Shown piece after piece: positions 16,958-24,891 of a stretch of 64,000 nt of DNA (position 1 is its first letter; each line of letters opens with the position of its first letter). Origin of the DNA: Leptolyngbya sp. PCC 7375 (lineage in GTDB: Bacteria; Cyanobacteriota; Cyanobacteriia; Phormidesmidales; Phormidesmidaceae). Location of the stretch: the NCBI RefSeq assembly GCF_000316115.1, contig NZ_JH993797.1, positions 4,016,486 to 4,080,485 of the forward strand. Reading direction: 5' to 3'. The notes beneath the pieces were generated by a model. It searched no databases, was not told where the DNA came from, and was given only the letters and a program-made list of their open reading frames with translations. Position numbers and translations under genes: made by a program.

Positions 16958-17827
16958 TCAGGTACCTTCAATCGCGTAGGCTAAACTCTGCAACTCCGTT
17001 GTTGGTAACTCTGCCACAAGGGCATAGAGATAATCGTCATCACGCCAAAGCACAATGCCGGTACCATCAGGTTGTTGCAACGTTAGATGGGCTGACTGAA
17101 ATTCAGGAAATTCTTCCTCCTCAGTCACAGCCAGTTGATAGGCAGAGACCGTTTGCTCCGTCTCTAGCTGATAGGTGAGACGTACCCCCTGGGTTTCGCC
17201 TAGTTGACAGCTACTGCCCCCCAGTAACATTCCCTGTTTGGCAGGCAATAGGGGTAAGGCCGCCACCGTAGTTGGAAACTCTTTCAACAAAGCCGGAATC
17301 TCGTTCGGTTGATGCACCACAAAATCCACTGGGCCATTGGGGTTTGCCAAAGACTTTTGATGGTCTTGCAGGAGTTTACTCAATCCTGACCAAGTTTGGT
17401 TCATACCAGCTTGATCAGTGGCCACCACGTCAGGTTGAGGATATTGAGCCTGCAGTAGCCGCACCTGACCGCTGAGACGCAGCGTAGCCAGACCACACAC
17501 AAGGGCAAGACCAGCTGCTAAGGTACTCATAGCCCAGGGCAATCGCAGCTGCAATCGTCGTGTTTTTTGAGGAACCGGCGGCGACTGAGAGAGTTCACTT
17601 TGGGCAGCAGAGAGAATTTGCGATCGCAATCCCCCCTCTGGCTCCACCTCATCCAAGCCATAGGGCATCATCGCTAACGCCTCTTGCAAAGCCGTCACTT
17701 CGGCCTGCAATTCTGGAACTTCAGCTAACAAAGCCTGAAAGTATTCAGCCTCTGACGAACTCAAATCTCCCAGGACATACCCAGCAGCCAGTTCTTGAAT
17801 TTCCTGGGGTGAAAGGGGTGTAGCCAT
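16958..17827 (-). CDS. RskA-like anti-sigma factor
   Basis: A 289-residue membrane protein. The N-terminal 50 residues (QEIQELAAGYVLGDLSSSEA) form the short cytosolic helical domain that grips an ECF sigma factor; there is no HxxxCxxC zinc motif, as is typical of the RskA subtype. A transmembrane helix lies near residues 98-116 (MSTLAAGLALVCGLATL) and the remaining 170 residues form the extracytoplasmic RskA domain, with LPLLPAKQGMLLGG and ending near LAYAIEGT. Its ATG shares one base with the TAA of the sigma gene (TAATG), so the two are translationally coupled. It should hold the sigma factor at the membrane until a signal, perhaps redox or envelope stress, releases it. Confidence 0.88.
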   Translation of the reverse strand: MATPLSPQEIQELAAGYVLGDLSSSEAEYFQALLAEVPELQAEVTALQEALAMMPYGLDEVEPEGGLRSQILSAAQSELSQSPPVPQKTRRLQLRLPWAMSTLAAGLALVCGLATLRLSGQVRLLQAQYPQPDVVATDQAGMNQTWSGLSKLLQDHQKSLANPNGPVDFVVHQPNEIPALLKEFPTTVAALPLLPAKQGMLLGGSSCQLGETQGVRLTYQLETEQTVSAYQLAVTEEEEFPEFQSAHLTLQQPDGTGIVLWRDDDYLYALVAELPTTELQSLAYAIEGT

Positions 17828-18429
17828 TACAGATCCTCCCTTAACACATCTAGCTGTTTACGTAGCTGCAACAACCCTCGTCGGGCCCAGCTTTTGACCG
17901 TACCAAGAGGCACCCCCAACCGTTCAGCAATATCCCGTTGGGACTGCCCCTCGTAGTAACTCAGTTCCAATACTTCCCGTTGCTGGGCCTTTAATGTTGT
18001 CAACGCCTCTCGCACTAGGGCACGCCGTTCCTGCTGAGTAATGTGCTTCATGGGTGTAGCCGAATCAACACTGAACTGATTTTGATGCCATTGGCTTAAG
18101 TATTTTTGCTGAGTTGATTGAGCCCTCAGCCGATCAATCACTCGTGAGCGGGTCAATGTGGTCAAATAGCTAGCCAGGGAACCGCGACGGGGGTTATAAG
18201 ACCGAGTACGCATCAGCTTTAGAAAGACTTCTTGGGTCAAATCTTCTGCTTCTGAAACTCGACGTAATCCCTTGAGTGCAATGCTGTACACCAAACTGCC
18301 ATAGCGATCATAAAGACTGCCCAAAGCAGACACATCCCCTTCCCACAGGCGGACGACTAGAGCGCCGTCAGTTTCATGCTCCATCACAGATTGCACAACT
18401 TGATTTATCTCATCTACCGCCTGAGTCAC
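17827..18429 (-). CDS. ECF RNA polymerase sigma factor (SigK/SigG-like)
   Basis: A 200-residue sigma-70 family member with only regions 2 and 4. Region 2: LGSLYDRYGSLVYSIALKGL, then AEDLTQEVFLKL (core-binding, -10 recognition) and YLTTLTRSRVIDRLRAQ. Region 4: LTTLKAQQREVLELSYYEG, then a helix-turn-helix IAERLGVPLGTVKSWARRG. It starts at GTG. Directly followed by its RskA-like anti-sigma gene. Adjacent VKOR-thioredoxin and spondin-domain genes are candidate regulon members, but that is inferred from position only. Confidence 0.92.
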   Translation of the reverse strand: MTQAVDEINQVVQSVMEHETDGALVVRLWEGDVSALGSLYDRYGSLVYSIALKGLRRVSEAEDLTQEVFLKLMRTRSYNPRRGSLASYLTTLTRSRVIDRLRAQSTQQKYLSQWHQNQFSVDSATPMKHITQQERRALVREALTTLKAQQREVLELSYYEGQSQRDIAERLGVPLGTVKSWARRGLLQLRKQLDVLREDL

Positions 18430-18455
18430 AGTCTTACTAGCCAGGTTTCAAAAGA

Positions 18456-18484
18456 TATACGGCCACCAAATCTGATTGGATGCA
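18456..18484. repeat. 29-bp direct repeat, copy 1
   Basis: TATACGGCCACCAAATCTGA followed by TTGGATGCA; 26 of 29 bases match copy 2 at 18561-18589. Contains an inverted motif CCAAATC/GATTGG. It lies 27 bp upstream of the sigma-factor GTG, in the position of its promoter or operator. Confidence 0.9.
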
Positions 18485-18500
18485 AATTCAGAAAAGATAA

Positions 18501-18520
18501 GGGAGACGACATGTTCTCCC
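18501..18520 (-). terminator. Hairpin of duplicated module, distal copy
   Basis: GGGAGA (18501-18506) pairs with TCTCCC (18515-18520) with an 8-base loop. On the minus strand it is followed by TTATCTTTTC, so it looks like a weak intrinsic terminator. It repeats the hairpin-plus-29-bp arrangement found at 18561-18626. Confidence 0.55.
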
Positions 18521-18560
18521 CTACCTGCATCACAGCCCTGAAGATAGGGAGTTCCTAAGG

Positions 18561-18589
18561 TATACGGCTACCAAATCCCATTGGATGCA
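18561..18589. repeat. 29-bp direct repeat, copy 2
   Basis: TATACGGCTACCAAATCCCA followed by TTGGATGCA, 105 bp from copy 1. Again accompanied on its right by a GGGGAG/CTCCCC hairpin. The pair shows a tandem duplication of a module made of hairpin, T-run and 29-bp element. Confidence 0.9.
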
Positions 18590-18596
18590 GCACGCA

Positions 18597-18626
18597 TAAA
18601 AGCAGGGGAGAGCATCCACCCTCCCC
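18597..18626 (-). terminator. Intrinsic terminator of the spondin-domain gene
   Basis: GGGGAG (18605-18610) pairs with CTCCCC (18621-18626). On the minus strand the hairpin lies 44 bp after the stop of the spondin-domain gene and runs into TGCTTTTATG. This is the proximal copy of the duplicated module. Confidence 0.7.
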
Positions 18627-18669
18627 ATTTGGCTCAATAGTCTGTCTCAATAGTCTGGACTACAGGTTG

Positions 18670-19536
18670 TTAAGCAGCCTGCTCACGCCTACGGCTAGCA
18701 ACTACCAAACCACTAGCGGCCACTAAGCCCAAAATAATGCCAGGCTCAGGCACATCTTCCACCTGATTGTCGACAAGTTCGACACGGAAACGAGCCACCT
18801 GGTAACCAGGAGCCGTAAAATCAGCCCCCGTGAAATTCAGCGGTAGACCATTGAGGGCACTGGAATTTGTTGTGCCGAGAATGGTACCCACTGTCAAACC
18901 AGGATGCTCGGTCACAACACCATTTTCATCAGTCCCCGTATTGGGCGTCGTTTGTCCTAAGAAAGCAGTACTGAATGGCAATTCATCATTCACTTCAGTG
19001 CCGCCATCCAACACTTCGTTCCCTAAGACAATAAAGTCAGCCCCTAGGAAGTTGCCAGCATCGTCAAAGATTTCATGGGCCAGAGGATTGCCATTAGCAA
19101 TAAAGGCATCATTACTAGGAATCACCATGGATGCGTAGCTGAAATACTGATTGGTCGCTGGATCTACATCCAAAGTAAAACTGGTCAGCTCGCCAGGCTC
19201 TAAAGGTGGTGGGCCATCGCTCAGCAACGTGGCTTGGACACCACCAGGATTATCAGCAGCAAAGGCATCCGTTAGCTGAGACGTATCACCATCTTCAACT
19301 AAAGACTCCAATCCAGTGAAGTCATCCAGGGATTCACCACGATCGTAAAGATCAAACGTACCATCGTGAAAACCAACCCAGGCCGGAGTCAAAAATCCAC
19401 CATTGATCGGAGCAAGATTCTCGATAGTCACTCGGAGCGTAGCAGCATCTGCTGCCGTCGCCATCGTTGTCACAGTTCCCAAAGCCATCGCCGCAGCTAA
19501 CGCTACGCGGTGAGACCGAAGAGCAAACGTATTCAT
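18670..19536 (-). CDS. Spondin-domain PEP-CTERM exported protein
   Basis: A 288-residue protein with a signal peptide (HRVALAAAMALGTVTTMATA, cleavage near AADAA). The mature part begins ATLRVTIENLAPINGGFLTP with AWVGFHDGTFD, the pattern of bacterial spondin domains, and has many Asp/Asn/Thr turns. The C-terminus is a PEP-CTERM sorting signal: EDVPEPG, hydrophobic IILGLVAASGLVVAS, then basic RRREQAA, which directs exosortase-dependent processing to the surface or matrix. Spondin domains are extracellular adhesion modules; calcium binding is possible. It is monocistronic, near an ECF sigma/anti-sigma pair. Confidence 0.87.
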   Translation of the reverse strand: MNTFALRSHRVALAAAMALGTVTTMATAADAATLRVTIENLAPINGGFLTPAWVGFHDGTFDLYDRGESLDDFTGLESLVEDGDTSQLTDAFAADNPGGVQATLLSDGPPPLEPGELTSFTLDVDPATNQYFSYASMVIPSNDAFIANGNPLAHEIFDDAGNFLGADFIVLGNEVLDGGTEVNDELPFSTAFLGQTTPNTGTDENGVVTEHPGLTVGTILGTTNSSALNGLPLNFTGADFTAPGYQVARFRVELVDNQVEDVPEPGIILGLVAASGLVVASRRREQAA

Positions 19537-19903
19537 AACTAGAGTGATAAAACTTCAGTGGAAATACAATCACTTTCCGTACAGATGCTTTTCCCTGAAC
19601 AACCAGAGACATCCGACACGGAAAGACCATCCCCCTGACAAGAATTCTTGGTGTAGGGCATAATTTTCAGCTGAAGACGTTTTGAAAAACTACTGAGAAG
19701 TGTGTAACGAAAATAAAGAGTCCCTGAGAAACCCCTGAGCAATCAAACATATTACGCCCCCCATGTCGGGGCACTCCCTTGTGGATGCCCGCCCCTACCA
19801 AGGGGTTTTGTAGCACGCAGAATTTCGTAACCCAGGTTGAAAAGAAAATTCTGAATGCGATAGTAATACCAACAGCAATACCAACAGCAACTGAGAATTT
19901 TTC
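19537..19903. other. 367-bp divergent intergenic region with hairpin-rich repeat
   Basis: Holds the promoters of the spondin-domain gene (-) and fghA (+). At 19756-19809 there is a GC-rich self-complementary stretch (GCCCCCCATGTCGGGGC, then GGGGCACTCCC ... GCCCGCCCC ... CCAAGGGG) that resembles dispersed hairpin repeats of cyanobacterial intergenic DNA. Next to the fghA start a 12-bp unit (AATACCAACAGC) is repeated. No coding frame is convincing. Confidence 0.5.
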
Positions 19904-20764
19904 ATGGCAAACGAACAAACTGGAACCCTGACATTAATGAGTCAGCATGGCTGCTTTGGGGGCAACGTAAACATTTACAGCCACCCATCTGAGCAATGTC
20001 AATGCACCATGACGTTTGCCGTTTACATCCCCCCCCAGGCAATCACCCAGACGGTGCCGGTGCTCTATTATTTGGCAGGCCTGACCTGCACTGAGCAAAA
20101 CTTCATCACAAAAGCCGGAGCCCAGCGCTATGCCGCCCAACATGGCTTAATGCTGGTTGCACCAGACACAAGCCCCCGTGGCGACGATGTGCCCGATGAA
20201 GAGGGGTGGGATTTTGGCAGCGGTGCGGGCTTTTATGTAGATGCGACTGAAGCACCGTGGGCTAGCAACTATCGCATGTACAGCTACATCACAGAGGAGT
20301 TACCAGCCCTCATCCAAACTCACTTCTCAGTCAGTGATAAACAGGGCATCTTCGGCCATTCCATGGGCGGACATGGGGCCTTGGTGTGCGGTCTGCGTAA
20401 TCCAGCAAAATACCAGTCAATCTCAGCACTGGCCCCGATTGCTAATCCTATGCAATGTGCTTGGGGGCAAAAGGCATTGGGCAAATATTTAGGAGCTGAT
20501 CAAACTAGCTGGGCTGCCTACGATGCTAGTGAGTTGGTCAAACAACATGCTCAGTCAGACCGGCACATTCTCATTGACCAAGGCTTAGCCGATCCATTTT
20601 TGGAACAGCAACAACTAAAACCTGAAGCATTTAAGGCTGCCTGTGAGGCTGTAGGACAACCACTCACCCTAAGAATGCAAACGGGTTACGACCACGGCTA
20701 TTATTTTATTTCTACCTTTATGGAAGACCACATCAAACATCACGCTGAGGTGTTGTGCGGATAG
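19904..20764 (+). CDS. fghA: S-formylglutathione hydrolase
   Basis: Hydrolyses S-formylglutathione to formate and glutathione, the second step of glutathione-dependent formaldehyde detoxification in the cytosol. The 286-residue protein is an esterase-D type alpha/beta hydrolase: VPVLYYLAGLTCTEQNF, then DTSPRGDDVPDEEGWDFG, nucleophile S153 in GHSMGGHGAL, likely acid D230 (QGLADPFL) and base H264 (GYDHGYYF). Length is standard. The partner formaldehyde dehydrogenase (frmA/adhC type) is not in the window. The stop abuts the stop of the convergent CPBP gene. Confidence 0.95.
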   Translation: MANEQTGTLTLMSQHGCFGGNVNIYSHPSEQCQCTMTFAVYIPPQAITQTVPVLYYLAGLTCTEQNFITKAGAQRYAAQHGLMLVAPDTSPRGDDVPDEEGWDFGSGAGFYVDATEAPWASNYRMYSYITEELPALIQTHFSVSDKQGIFGHSMGGHGALVCGLRNPAKYQSISALAPIANPMQCAWGQKALGKYLGADQTSWAAYDASELVKQHAQSDRHILIDQGLADPFLEQQQLKPEAFKAACEAVGQPLTLRMQTGYDHGYYFISTFMEDHIKHHAEVLCG

Positions 20765-22258
20765 TTATTGCCCCCCTAGCAGAAATAGCCCGATTAGAGT
20801 GGCACTATTCCAAAGACTGTGGATGAGCATCGGGGCGAGTAGGTTTCGCGATCGCGAATATACCCAAGCCAAAATGGTCCCCAACATCGTCAGGGGTAGC
20901 ACCTCTGACAGACTCAGATGGGCCGAAGCAAAGATAAAACTACTTAGCAAAATTGCTCCCCAGACCGGCATATAGCGCGTCAGAGAAGGCAACAAAAACC
21001 CTCGAAAGAGCACCTCTTCAAATAGCGGAGCCGCGACAGCTGCCGTCAGGAAAAACAGCAGTAGCGCAATACTATCGCTTTCTTGCAATACCGTCTGTAG
21101 CAAAGGATTATTGCCACCTTGACCCCGCCAAATTTGCTGATTTAAGGCGGAGATTGCAATCATTAATGGCAGGGCCACCACATAGCCCCCAACGCCCCAC
21201 AGAGGCCAGCGACCCAATACCTTGATTTGAAACCAGTCCTGAGGTAACGGTCGATAGGTCCAAATGGAACCGGCTAACACGGCAATACCACTCGCAGACA
21301 TCAACAGATAAAAGATCATGGAATATAGGGCTCTGCCACGACTGCCCGCCGTTGCAAAACTCAGTCCTGACAACTGCAATAAAAATGGAATCAGCAACTG
21401 TCCAACAAAGAAAAAACCAACGATTAGCACCTGCCAAATAATTTCTCCATCCCAAGGCACATCCCAAGGAGAAAGGGGTTTAGCTAGCAGTGAATCATGG
21501 CGACGGATCCCCCACTGCACGGCCAAGAAAATGAGTAACCCTATGCCGACAATGCAGCCCAGGACAGGCATCGTGCCTACGGCAGCGAGCTTAACGAGCT
21601 TGGATTCAGCCGCTGTTTGTTCTTGCGCCCTCAGTTTTGTCAGGTCTACAGACCGAGCATCTAGGGTATAAAGCTGTTCCAGCACCCGATATTGAAACCA
21701 GCCGTTCAGCTGATTTGTAATGGTGGTTTCAGCCATTGGGGTAATGCTCGGTGGCGTCTGCCATAATCCCAACAAAACACTCGCCATATCCGCCACTGAG
21801 CTATCGCCCTCAGACAATGGTTGCCAACGCTGGCGAGCGGCGCTGATGTTTTGTTGCTGGGTAGCAATAATCCCAACCTTGATGTCAATTTCATCAATAA
21901 GTTGTTGCTGCTGACGAATAGCGACCTCATACTTAGCGAGCTGAGGATCTAGAGTATTGTTTTGAGCAGCCAGCTGCTTTTGCGATCGCTCCACACCAGC
22001 CACGGCTTCCTTGCGCACCGACTGATATTGCTTGGTCACTGTCTCCAGCGGTTTAGCCCCCAGCAACGCATTACTCAGCTGCTTAAACTCAGCACTTTCT
22101 AACTCGTCCCACTCAGTTGCCTGCAAGAGTAAATCACTCTGATAAAGCTGTAGCTGCCCCGTTACCTGAGGCTGGGAAAAACTTTCATATAGGGACGAGA
22201 CCACCACCAGCGCCACCAGCCCCGTCAGAATCGATAAAACAACCCGCTTTAGCGTCAT
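20765..22258 (-). CDS. CPBP family intramembrane metalloprotease
   Basis: From ATG 22258 the product is 497 residues. After an N-terminal TM and an extracytoplasmic coiled-coil-like region (residues about 30-200, many Gln/Leu heptads) come about seven membrane helices. The glutamyl-protease motifs are present: FEEVLFRGFLLP (EExxxR), FIFASAHLS (FxxxH) and MLIHSLWNS (HxxxN). CPBP proteins of this cyanobacterial/plant type are relatives of CAAX prenyl proteases; the plant orthologues act in chloroplast membranes, but substrates are unknown. A TTG four codons upstream is a weaker alternative start. Confidence 0.9.
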   Translation of the reverse strand: MTLKRVVLSILTGLVALVVVSSLYESFSQPQVTGQLQLYQSDLLLQATEWDELESAEFKQLSNALLGAKPLETVTKQYQSVRKEAVAGVERSQKQLAAQNNTLDPQLAKYEVAIRQQQQLIDEIDIKVGIIATQQQNISAARQRWQPLSEGDSSVADMASVLLGLWQTPPSITPMAETTITNQLNGWFQYRVLEQLYTLDARSVDLTKLRAQEQTAAESKLVKLAAVGTMPVLGCIVGIGLLIFLAVQWGIRRHDSLLAKPLSPWDVPWDGEIIWQVLIVGFFFVGQLLIPFLLQLSGLSFATAGSRGRALYSMIFYLLMSASGIAVLAGSIWTYRPLPQDWFQIKVLGRWPLWGVGGYVVALPLMIAISALNQQIWRGQGGNNPLLQTVLQESDSIALLLFFLTAAVAAPLFEEVLFRGFLLPSLTRYMPVWGAILLSSFIFASAHLSLSEVLPLTMLGTILAWVYSRSRNLLAPMLIHSLWNSATLIGLFLLGGQ

Positions 22259-22291
22259 TCGCAAAACCAAGACAGCTTAGGCATTATCGCA

Positions 22292-22332
22292 TTTGGGGGT
22301 GGGCAAAGCCCACTCCCCATTCCCCATTCCTT
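22292..22332. repeat. Short hairpin-forming intergenic repeat
   Basis: GTGGGCAAAGCCCAC hairpin followed by TCCCCATTCCCCATTCC, in the leader between the divergent CPBP and dctP genes. The CCCCATTCCCCATT run is a familiar low-complexity spacer element in cyanobacteria. No function can be assigned. Confidence 0.4.
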
Positions 22333-22453
22333 TTATTACCAACTGTTGCCAATCCGCTTAATTCTTTGGACAGAGTGATTTAATAATTCCTGTGCTGCGT
22401 GTATCAGTCTATACCCGCTGGCTTGTATCACACTTGTAAGGCTTTACTTCGCT

Positions 22454-23563
22454 ATGAAACGTAGACAGTTAATTGGTTATGGCTTGACTGGCGCGGCGAG
22501 CACTGCCGCATTAACCGCCTGCGCTCAATCCACCACGCCAACCGCTGCGGGTGATGGGGAAGCATTGCCGACGGTGAGATGGAAAATGGCCACCAGCTGG
22601 CCTAAGTCGCTGGATACATTGTTTGGGGCTGCTGAGATTGTGTGCGATCGCATTGCTGCCCTGACCGATGGTCGCTTCACCATCGAACCCTATGCAGGGG
22701 GCGAGATCGTTCCAGGATTGCAAGTCTTAGATGCTGTCCAGGAGGGCACCGTGGAATGTGGTCACAGCGCCTCCTATTACTATGTGGGTAAAAGTCCAGC
22801 GCTAGCGTTTGGCACCACCGTTCCCTTTGGTCTTAATGCTCAACAGCAAAATGCTTGGCTATACCACGGCGGTGGGTTAGAAGCCATGCAAAAACTCTAC
22901 GCGAAATTTAATACCATCAACTTCCCCGCTGGGAATACCGGTGTTCAAATGGGGGGCTGGTTCAATAAAGAAATCAACACTGCCAATGATCTGAAGGGTC
23001 TGAAAATGCGGATTCCCGGTCTCGGTGGCAAGGTGATGGCCAAGCTGGGTGTTAATGTTCAGAACCTGCCTGGTAGCGAAATTTTCCTAGCCCTGGAACG
23101 GGGTGCCATTGACGCAGCCGAGTGGGTGGGTCCCTACGATGACGAAAAATTAGGGCTGCAAAAAGCAGCTCAGTTTTACTACTATCCCGGCTGGTGGGAA
23201 CCCGGCCCGACCTTTGACATGATGATCAATCTGGAGGCATGGACATCTCTGCCACCGGTCTATCAAGAAGTGATCAAAACTGCCTGTGTCGAGTCCAACA
23301 CCAGTACCCTAGCCAAGTATGACGCCGTCAATGGCGCGGCCCTTCAAAGTTTGCTGGGTGCAGGTGTAGAACTGAAACCATTCAGCGATGAAATTCTAGC
23401 TGCTGCCGAACAAGCCGCCTTTGAAATCTACGAAGAGAGTGCTAGCGAGGATGCTGACTTCAAGGAAATCTACGATCAGTGGAAAGAATTCCGCGCATCA
23501 GTTTATGGTTGGAATCGCCTGAATGAACTAGGGTTTGCAGGATTTGCCAATAAAGACGCCTAA
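22454..23563 (+). CDS. dctP: TRAP transporter solute-binding protein (DctP type)
   Basis: A 369-residue exported binding protein. The N-terminus KRRQLIGYGLTGAASTAALT followed by AC has a twin-arginine start and a lipobox-like cysteine, so it may be a Tat-exported lipoprotein. The mature part shows the DctP fold: VRWKMATSWPKSLDTLFGAA, GLQVLDAVQEGTVECGH, and the TRAP signature MRIPGLGGKVMAKLGVN with ERGAIDAAEWVGP, where the arginine binds the substrate carboxylate. The WWEPGPTFDMMIN segment is typical of the keto-acid (TakP-like) subgroup, so a 2-oxo or hydroxy acid is a likely substrate. The membrane subunits lie 1.3-3.2 kb away on the opposite strand. Confidence 0.92.
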   Translation: MKRRQLIGYGLTGAASTAALTACAQSTTPTAAGDGEALPTVRWKMATSWPKSLDTLFGAAEIVCDRIAALTDGRFTIEPYAGGEIVPGLQVLDAVQEGTVECGHSASYYYVGKSPALAFGTTVPFGLNAQQQNAWLYHGGGLEAMQKLYAKFNTINFPAGNTGVQMGGWFNKEINTANDLKGLKMRIPGLGGKVMAKLGVNVQNLPGSEIFLALERGAIDAAEWVGPYDDEKLGLQKAAQFYYYPGWWEPGPTFDMMINLEAWTSLPPVYQEVIKTACVESNTSTLAKYDAVNGAALQSLLGAGVELKPFSDEILAAAEQAAFEIYEESASEDADFKEIYDQWKEFRASVYGWNRLNELGFAGFANKDA

Positions 23564-23589
23564 ATAAGTCTGCATCCTTAACGGTAACG

Positions 23590-24756
23590 TTAGGGTTGCT
23601 TGGCTAAAACACAGCCTGCTGCTGCTGCAAAACTAATCGCTGCAACTGCTAATGAGATAGTCAAATTCAAGGGACCTATGCTGATCAATACACTGATGGC
23701 TAAAGCGCCGCCACTGAAGTAAAGGCCTGTGCCAAGGCCTGCTTTGGTGGGTGGCACCATTGAGAGGGCATAGGGCAGGGTGCCATTGGCGACGAGACTG
23801 AAGAAAATACCGATTGCGATCGCAACTAAAATCGCCACACCTGCCGTACCCATAATAGTCGCCACACCTGCCGCCACAATCAGGCCCCCCAAACCCGATA
23901 TCATCGCCACACGATTACCCACCTTCGTCGCCAGTTGCCCACAGGGCAATGCGCTCAAGGCCACCGTGACAAACAATGCCACCATGATCAGTTTTGGCTG
24001 ACTAAAACCAGTGCTCGATACTGCCTGAGGAAAACTACCCAGTAAAAGTCTGAAGCCAAGAGCCACCGATGCCCCAGTCCCAAAGATCCAAGGCAAATTA
24101 GCCCATTGCATTTGGGCATTGGCCCCAGCAGATGATGGAGAGGTGGAAATCACTTGATTAGGGTCAACCTGCCGTAGCACTAACGCTGCTACAAGCAAAA
24201 CCACCGTGCCAATGGAAAATGCGACCAAAGGCCCTAGACCCAAAATAAATTCACTGGCAACGGGAGCCATGGCACCCGTGACACCACCCACCATGGTCAA
24301 GACACTAGCAGCCTGGGGTAAATCCACATCAAAGGCATAGCGTCCCAGAAGGGATAGCGCCGGACTCCGGAAAATCGTCATGGCTAACGCCCAAGCCACC
24401 AAAGCAATCGGTAACAGGGCCTTCAAGGATATACCACCGACCACTACCACTAACGGAATGCCTAGAAAGCAAAGGGCAGACACAATCATACCGAAAGCAA
24501 TCTGAGGAAAGCGACTCCCGACCCAGTGCTGTCGCTGATCTGAAAACGTCCCCATCAGCGGCTCCATAACCGCCCCCATGGCATTTTCAATCACCAGCAG
24601 CAGGGTGGCCAAACTGGCCGAAAATCCTAAAGTCAGCAACAAATCATCCAAATAAAGATTATAAATCACCCAAGTCAGGGAAATCGCCCCCTGAACGGCT
24701 GCCAGCCCTAACACCTGTAACCAAAGAACTCGCCGACCAACCACCGAATTACCCAT
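23590..24756 (-). CDS. MFS transporter
   Basis: A 388-residue protein with about twelve hydrophobic helices throughout. The first half has TWVIYNLYLDDLLLTLGF and the loop MGTFSDQRQHWVGSRFPQ, a loop 2-3 pattern seen in sugar/cation symporter-like and SLC45-like transporters. There is no substrate-defining motif that I can name. The gene lies between the TRAP binding protein and the TRAP permease genes, sharing the strand of the permeases, 135 bp after dctM with a large palindrome in the gap. Confidence 0.85.
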   Translation of the reverse strand: MGNSVVGRRVLWLQVLGLAAVQGAISLTWVIYNLYLDDLLLTLGFSASLATLLLVIENAMGAVMEPLMGTFSDQRQHWVGSRFPQIAFGMIVSALCFLGIPLVVVVGGISLKALLPIALVAWALAMTIFRSPALSLLGRYAFDVDLPQAASVLTMVGGVTGAMAPVASEFILGLGPLVAFSIGTVVLLVAALVLRQVDPNQVISTSPSSAGANAQMQWANLPWIFGTGASVALGFRLLLGSFPQAVSSTGFSQPKLIMVALFVTVALSALPCGQLATKVGNRVAMISGLGGLIVAAGVATIMGTAGVAILVAIAIGIFFSLVANGTLPYALSMVPPTKAGLGTGLYFSGGALAISVLISIGPLNLTISLAVAAISFAAAAGCVLAKQP

Positions 24757-24854
24757 GGGAACTCACTAAATCACAATACTGGCTATCTACTTAGTCATAC
24801 TGCGGGTGCAGTCACCAACACGCATAGTTTTAGATGTTCTCAACATTGTCTATC

Positions 24855-24882
24855 GTCAGTGCATTACATGTAACGCACTGAC
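24855..24882. promoter_or_regulatory. 28-bp near-perfect palindrome upstream of the MFS gene
   Basis: GTCAGTGCATTACATG and CATGTAACGCACTGAC share the central CATG and are reverse complements except for one base. It lies 10 bp past the dctM stop and 99 bp upstream of the MFS ATG. There is no T-run on either side, so an operator for a dimeric regulator is as likely as a terminator. Confidence 0.55.
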
Positions 24883-24891
24883 CAACAAGAT

